Below are positions 1 through 64,000 of a stretch of DNA of 64,000 nucleotides, piece by piece. The notes beneath the pieces were generated by a model. That model had not been told where the DNA came from, did no database searches, and was given only the letters and a program-made list of their open reading frames with translations. Positions within the stretch are counted from its first letter, which is position 1; every line of letters starts with the position of its first letter. This DNA comes from Polyodon spathula (Eukaryota; Chordata; Actinopteri; Acipenseriformes; Polyodontidae): assembly GCF_017654505.1 (NCBI RefSeq), contig NC_054540.1, positions 35,737,054 to 35,801,053 on the forward strand, read 5' to 3'. A program made the translations under genes and the position numbers.

Positions 1-1383
1 AACTCCACAAAAAAATAAATATCCCAGTTTCCACAGCGTTGCATTTGCTAGTTTTGCAACATACGTTCATTGTCATTTTATGGCCCCAGTATGGCAGTAC
101 AGCAGTAAAAATGTCAGCTCACCGGATGAGAGGAAAAATTTGCTTCCAATCTGCTTTTAAAACACTCAGTACTGAAGTTAATTGTCATTGATTCATCGAT
201 TGGAGCTCAATTGTAAAGGTGAGGGAAGGGCAGTTTTACTTGTTTTAGTATCAACACATGAATAAACAGGTGTGTTTTTATTTATTTAATACCTGCCAAC
301 AAATGCTTCTTAAAGGTAATTCCTCAGAAAATAGAGCACACCCCTAGTATAGTATATTGCAGCAAGCACAGGAATCAACAGAGGCACACACATATGCTTT
401 CAGGTACAATGAGTTAATAGGCAGCTAATAAGAAGTTTGCACCATCCACACACACACACACTCACTCACTCACAGACAGCCCTTCCCTACCCCGGAACAC
501 TACCTGCCTCTTGAGGTGACATTCACACAACAACACAAAGGCAACACAGGAAGGGTTCAACATTACAGGACCGTACAATGCAAAAATAATAAACATTTTC
601 CCCACAAATATTCCCACTCTCAGTGTCCTTTGCTGCTAATTTGTATGCTGATTAAGGGGTCAACTCCATTACAATATATTAATATTTGAAAATGTATTCT
701 AAATCATTCCTTGCAAAGTTTTAAAAGGGCTGTCCAATAGAATATTGCTCCTTCAGAGGTACAATATACTGCAGAGGTGAAGTATCTCAATCAAAGATCT
801 TAATGGTTTTTGAAAAGACTACAATGACAATCAGTAATCTTTGGTAGAAGCAAGTACAGTTAAAATGCAACCACACCAGTGTTGTGTTTCAACATGTAAC
901 AACAGTGCTTGGTCTGCTTCTCAAAATTCGGAGGGAAAAGCACAAATACCACTTTCAAAATGAGGAACAGAGATCAGTGCACAATGCAGGCCTTCAGTGG
1001 AAACTCTTGTCTCTGCTGCGTTGCGTAATTCATGAGAACTGCTTCTCTAGATGTCTTCAGAGACTACGAGGACCTGGGCCTGGAAGACGAGGACGGTACT
1101 TTACGTGAGAATGCTCTCTGTGCTCTTTATGCTGGCTGCCGTTTCCCTGCCTTGCAATGTGATTGGCTGTCGATGCATGGCTCGCTATTTTCACCATTGT
1201 TGCATGGCTCACTTTGATTCATCATTTATTAATGACTGATTTTACCTGAGTAACACTGAAAGAGACTTGGCTCTTTAAGTCTCTCTTTGTATTAGTGCTC
1301 GCACGATTGAGATTTACCTATGTTAGCCAACTTACTGAACTGCCTTAGATTAAATATCTGCTTTGTTTATATCTGGTTGTGGG

Positions 1384-1448
<65 letters not shown>

Positions 1449-2136
1449 CCATTGCTTTATGGTAAATGTGGATTTGATTTTTAATGGTTGTAGCTGTTAA
1501 TGAACACAATTTACAGGTATTTACTCTTGAAGATATTGATACAATGCCCGTGGGTCACTACATTCCACCTCAAGAGGTCTCATGGCCATTGAAAATGACA
1601 TTGAGTTATTGGAGACGCAGCAATGGTTACTGAGGATTTACTTCTGGGAGTAAAGGAAAAACTCCCAGAAGCCTCGTGCTCTGGGTCTCTTTCTCAGTAA
1701 TGTAATCAAATGCTGCTGCTTCCTCAGACTTGCATGTTTTCAATGTCTCTGCCTTCCTTTATGTGACCTCCTGAAGTGCATGTGTAGATGCAACAACACT
1801 ATATCTTCAAGGAGCGATCTGTAAACAACCAAATACAGGATTAGCAGTCATGAATGTTAGGTCAGATTTACTGGAATTATTGTATTAGCTCTGTGTATTT
1901 AATTACTAATGGGGTGGACTGTATTTGCATACAACACACGTATTGTGGAAACTCAATCAGCGGCTGTGGTTTGAAAATGATAGGACACCGCACCACATGC
2001 ATGATGTTAATGTCTGGAGTGTTCAATTATATTTAATGGTGCTCATCATTATTTGAGAATGCGATATCGGCACTGAAGAACTAAATGTTTTTGTTCATCT
2101 TGTACTTCCACACAAGACTCATAACACATGGAAGGG
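1..2136. other. cacna2d4 intron, no gene found
   Basis: AT-rich noncoding sequence with a short CA tract near 451-462 and the TA microsatellite at 1388-1446. A GC-richer patch at 1050-1100 can be read as RDYEDLGLEDEDG but matches nothing recognised in alpha2delta. The preceding cacna2d4 exon was not found. Confidence 0.6.
1388..1446. repeat. (TA)n microsatellite
   Basis: Uninterrupted TA repeat of about 29 units. Confidence 0.97.
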
Positions 2137-2330
2137 GCTGAGTAGCACAATAGCACCAGCCTTTCATGCCTAGAAGCTTGGGTTCTGATCCGAACCACCA
2201 CACAGTTCACAGCTGGCACTGGTCTGCAGAGAATCTAAAACCAAGGCTTGAGCAGAAGCAGTATCTCCAACGTTCGAGTGTGTTACTGGCTGCAAAGCAT
2301 GGCCGACAAGATGGGCAGCTGCTGCTTATT
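2137..2330 (+). mobile_element. tRNA-derived SINE-like copy
   Basis: Begins GGGCTGAGTAGCACAATAGC and carries GGGTTCTGATCC, resembling polymerase III A and B boxes at tRNA-like spacing. A related copy is found in reverse at about 50270-50368 (GGCTGAGTGGGTTACTGCAC, CAGCCTTTCA). The right limit is uncertain. Confidence 0.5.
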
Positions 2331-2872
2331 TAAAGTAATTACAGGCAGCTAACAAAATAGCTCCATGCATTTTCTCCCACATGAACATCCATTCACTGTA
2401 CAGATTTCAAAATGAAAGAAACACATGCTTAGCAAATGAGGATGTCCACTTCAAATACATGATAGCTGGTAAAACACTAGGTTAATGAAACCCCTGTTTG
2501 CACTTACTGGATCATTTCATCTGGATGGTGAAATTGTCTCCACCCCTTCACTGCCTTCACCAACCAGCTGCTTCCGTTGTTGACTAGCATGCTTTCAGCC
2601 AGTAACATGTTTTGACCCAGAAGACACTGCTGAGGTGAAATGAACAGGGAAACTAGTGTAGGAGCAAATGTTTGTTTAAAAAAGTGCCTTATGGAAATAT
2701 ATTGCTATAATTACTTTTAATGACAGGAAGGAATACATTGGCGGTAAATAATAAAATAAGTCAAGTAGACCAGAATTTTACTGGTGTATTAAAACCCCTT
2801 TTCAGAGGTGTGGCTGAGGAGCCCCTAGCCCCTATTGCTGTTGTTATCTGTGCTGTTTTGTTGTCCTGACAG

Positions 2873-60456
<57,584 letters not shown>

Positions 60457-60637
60457 GTGAGGCCCTGTATTTTTTGGTGGGGCTGTTTGCTTCTTATGGA
60501 TATGGGTTGGTCTAAAATTTTGTATAGATCTGAAATGTTTTTTTTTTTTTTTTTTTATGTTTTTATTAATTTCAAAGGCAATACGTGGTTATTTATGTGT
60601 AATAAATCCACATTATTTATGTTAGTATATATATATA

Positions 60638-60693
<56 letters not shown>

Positions 60694-62540
60694 TATATAT
60701 ATATAATGCATAAATAAAAAGAACATCTAAATATTACATCCAGTTCAATTCATATTGGTCAACCCTTTACTTAACCTTCATTTTGCATTAGGAGAAGAAA
60801 ATGTTATTGCAAAGTTGTTTAATCGTCCCGGTTCTGCTCCTGTATTCACATTATTTCTTTAAAGTACAAACCTGTAGCAGTGTACTCAACGAGTTAACAG
60901 TAATTTATTTGGCTGTGTTAGGGCCATTCAAAAAGAAAATAAACACTCTTATGGATTATTTGTTTAATAATTAACATTGAGTTTAACTTCCTGGACCATG
61001 ACTAGGTTTTTTAAATTGTTGTTGTTATCAGTGCTAATTGCTTCCTAGCTGGGAAGAGCCGTAACATCAGACACCCTACACGGGTGAACCAAGTGCACCA
61101 CCATTATCATCCTAACGGTAAATCAGACCCTAGTGCTACATTTAGAAGTACTAAAACTATATAGATTCAATGACAAACGTTTGGTCCAAAAATAATTTCC
61201 AATGTCGAAATGAGTTTTGATTCCTGTGGTATCACTGGGTAATGTGGATTCCACCTGTAAGTGGTGAAGTGCCAAGGATCTCTTAATGGTCCCATTAGCA
61301 GGAATATGTGTGTGTGGCTTAGTTTTAGACATTAATCTTGCAGAGGTGTGAATTGCGCCAGTGACAGCAGCTCACGTAGGCAAGGGAAAAAGTAAAATGT
61401 GGGAAATGTCAAGAAAAGATAGGAGAGAATTGTAGGTCTGGAGATTCCTTAAGTGGTAAATATTGTCTGGTATAATGGGGTCTGTTTGTTAAATAACACC
61501 ATTGTGTTGAATCTGTTATCCGATATTAATTGTTGCTCCCTCATTCTATTATGCATTTCAGTAGAATATACATCTCATGTAGATGTGTGATGTTTGAAAT
61601 CATACAAGTGAGTCTGGAATGGATCATTCCAATGCTTTCACTCTGTTTCGATCACTCCAGTCCACACTGCCAATGACTTAAAGTCTGTCAGTGACATGCA
61701 GATGTATTTCAAGGTAATTGGAATCCAGGCTCTGTGTCAGTTTAACACCAGGGAGATTGAAGGGTCTGTAGCTGGGAGCTTGGATGACCACTGGCAACAG
61801 CATTCGTTTTCATGGGGATTGATTTGTAACAGCACTATCTGGTATCAGACACCCTGCAAGACCCTTTGTGACCTGTCCCAGAATCATGTGTCCATTGTTA
61901 GGTGCCTCCACCTGCCAAGTACAACTATGACCACATGTAATTTTTCCCAAACTAAAGGCTATTGAATTTCTTGCATCGCTAGATCGCTGTGCAACCCGAG
62001 GAGTATATTGTTATTTTGCAAAGCCCATGATTAGATCATTGAGAGATGGTGCAGTAAGTGAATCTACCTTGTTTTTTGTGTGAACAAAAACACACATTTA
62101 ATCCCCCGCCCCTTCCCTCCCTCTTTTAACCCATCATTTCCTGAGGAATCCTGTGTTACTATACACCCCAAGTCATGTGATTTTGGCATCTATTGAAGAG
62201 CCCAGGAAACCTGACACAAAGTGAATTCCAATGTTCTCAGCTCTGATCCTCTTCATTCACTTGATATCAGCAGTGTGGTGGATGAACAGGCTTGCCCATT
62301 TCTGTTTCAAACAGACACGTTAAAGTAAAGTCTTTGTCTTCTTAGCATTTGCCCATTTGAGCGGAGTCTGCTCAAGGACCAGTTTTGAAATTTGGCAGGT
62401 TTCTTTTTTACAGTCGGCTGCCTGCCTGACATCAAACCTCCTCCTTTTACAACCAGGCTTGGGACCAGCTTAGGCGGAGTTAAAAGTGAATACTTTGTCT
62501 GCCAACACAAAATTATAACCTCTGCTCGTGTGTGTATATA
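60457..62540. other. cacna2d4 intron beyond the last visible exon
   Basis: T run at 60538-60556 and TA microsatellite at 60626-60705. The next expected exon was not found. Confidence 0.5.
60626..60705. repeat. (TA)n microsatellite
   Basis: About 80 bp of interrupted TA repeat. Confidence 0.93.
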
Positions 62541-63531
62541 CAGTCACCTCCAGAATTATTGACACCCTTGATAAAGATAAGCAAAAAAATATAATTAGAC
62601 GCCACCTCCATGCCAATAGCCTATTTGGAAGGGTTGCCAGAAAAAAAAAGCCTTTATTGAGAGCAACCAACAAATGTAAGCGTCTGGTGTTTGCAAAACG
62701 GCATTGCCACTCAAACTGGAACCAAGTGCTGTGGTCAGATGAGACGAAAATAGTGCTCTTTGGCCAAGCACACCAGCGGTGGGTTTGGCATCGAAAGAAG
62801 GATGCGTATGCAGAAAATAACCTCATACCTACTGTAACATATGGTGGCGGATCTTTGATGTTATGGGACTGTTTTGCTTCCACTGGTCCTGGGGCCCTTG
62901 TTAAGGTCAACTGCATCATGAACTCTACCAAGTACCAGGACATTTTAGCCAAAAACCTGGTTGCCTCTGCCAGGAGGCTGAAACTTGGCTGCAACTGGAT
63001 CTTCCAGCAAGACAATGACCCCAAGCACACATCAAAATCCTCAAAGAAATGGTAAATTGACCACAAAAAAAACATTTTGCATTGGCCATCTCAGTCTCAG
63101 GACTTGAATCCCATTGAAAACCTGTGGTTTGAATTGAAGAGGGCAGTCCATAAGCGCAGACCGAAGGATATCAAGAATCTGGAAAGATTCTGTATGGAGG
63201 AATGGTCTAAGATCCCTTCCAATGTGTTCTCCAATCTCATAAAAAATTATAGAAAAAGGCTCAGTACTGTTATCCTTGCAAGGGGAGGGTGCACAAAGTA
63301 CTCAAAACAAGGGTGCCAATAATTGTGACACTTAATTTTGTTGGAAATTAATTTATAATTTGAGAAATGTGTAATTTTGGTTGATTCCCTTGAATCATTA
63401 ATAAAGTCCAATATATTCCACATTATATATATATACACAAAAATTATAATATAGCTCATTACCTGCGTTTATTTTATGCAGCCTTTTTTTCTCATCTTAA
63501 GAAATGAGTGCCAATAATTTTGGAGGTGACT

Positions 63532-63533
<2 letters not shown>
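62541..63533 (+). mobile_element. Tc1-like transposon with both ends, transposase N-terminus deleted
   Basis: The left end CAGTCACCTCCAGAATTATT follows TA (62539-62540); the right end, inverted, is AGTCACCTCCAAAATTATTG. The transposase begins abruptly about 40 bp inside the left end, so the paired-like DNA-binding domain is missing. The catalytic motifs remain: WSDETK, FQQDNDPKHTSK and NPIENLWFELK, giving the DD34E-type triad. One TAA stop (63053-63055) breaks an otherwise single frame from 62528 to 63322. A TA microsatellite (63534-63615) begins directly at the right end. Non-functional as it stands. Confidence 0.92.

Positions 63534-63615
<82 letters not shown>
63534..63615. repeat. (TA)n microsatellite at the Tc1 right end
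   Basis: About 41 TA units starting where the Tc1 TA target site should be. Confidence 0.95.
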
Positions 63616-63617
<2 letters not shown>

Positions 63618-64000
63618 TCTTCAGAAAGGAAGCTGCAGTGAAAGGAATACTGCAGAAAAACGCAATGTTTTGGGCATAGGGTGACAGACATTTCAGTGTT
63701 ATGGGGATCATAGCTGTTTAACCCCTCTTGCAAGGACTAATTTCCTACTTCATATTTCTCCCTCACTCTTTTTTAGGCACAATTTTTTTTTTTCTGTCGG
63801 GTTTTTAAAATAAAGCCAGACCCCTTTTCTTTCTCTACTGAATTACAATTCAGAATGATTGCTGACAACAATAAACAGTATGCCATTTGAAAAGCAATGG
63901 ATTTCTAGCTGTACATTGAGTTTGAAAGCCATTGGATGGCGTCTGGGGTCGACAGATGGATTCCATTTGTATCTCCTGCATACCTCCATGTGTTGGGCAG
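63616..64000. other. cacna2d4 intron, window end
   Basis: Nothing recognised. Confidence 0.5.

Noticed and set aside
1050..1106. GC-rich patch reading RDYEDLGLEDEDG before a GT, possible exon
   Set aside because: No match to any alpha2delta segment recalled at this position, and the acceptor is unconvincing; kept as intron.
61733..61790. Frame reading FNTREIEGSVAGSLDD, similar to the next expected alpha2delta exon
   Set aside because: Only a few residues fit (E-I-E-G-S-V); the flanking sequence lacks the expected TGxF start and MG...YDYQ continuation, and the splice sites are weak.

Overview
The window reads as nuclear DNA of a ray-finned fish or another non-mammalian vertebrate. It has short exons with GT/AG introns, one intron of about 49 kb, many AT, CA and GA microsatellites, and a mix of transposons (DIRS, L2, L1-like, several Tc1, piggyBac MITEs, solo LTRs) typical of fish. 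The species cannot be fixed from this sequence. The TE mix and intron length would suit a non-teleost such as a sturgeon or paddlefish, but that is a guess. There are no bacterial operons, CRISPR arrays or rRNA genes.

Two genes are supported. (1) On the + strand lies a C-terminal part of cacna2d4, the alpha2delta-4 auxiliary subunit of voltage-gated calcium channels. Its exons are at 2873-2947, 51795-51856, a candidate 15-nt microexon at 53216-53230, 59038-59082 and 60394-60456. Both ends of the gene lie outside the window. (2) On the - strand, inside the 48.8-kb cacna2d4 intron, lies a complete three-exon lrtm2 gene: coding exons 16341-16266, 9378-8788 and 8295-7832, which join in phase to 376 codons. 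LRTM2 is likewise nested antisense in CACNA2D4 in other vertebrates, so each identification supports the other.

Layout. 1-2872: cacna2d4 intron with a SINE-like copy. 2873-2947: first visible exon, with a possible 2-bp frameshift. 2948-51794: giant intron holding palindromic MITEs, lrtm2 (7832-16341) with two LTR-like elements in its own intron 1, an antisense L2 LINE (18.4-20.9 kb), a 58-bp minisatellite (25.4-25.9 kb), a LINE 3' end (27.4-27.9 kb), a Harbinger-like element with TAA duplication (30.2-31.4 kb), LTRs, a piggyBac-type MITE (33.4-34.0 kb), an L1-like 3' end (42.6-43.3 kb) and a decayed Tc1 (45.5-46.8 kb). 51795-60456: the remaining exons, interrupted by a DIRS-type retrotransposon (53.5-57.8 kb) that itself carries an LTR insertion and a piggyBac MITE. 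60457-64000: intron with a nearly open but internally deleted Tc1 element.

The points most worth checking are the apparent TG insertion in the 2873-2947 exon, the microexon encoding PNNTD, a 3' splice site present in three tandem copies before the 51795 exon, and the nested DIRS/LTR/piggyBac stack. No wholly new system was recognised.
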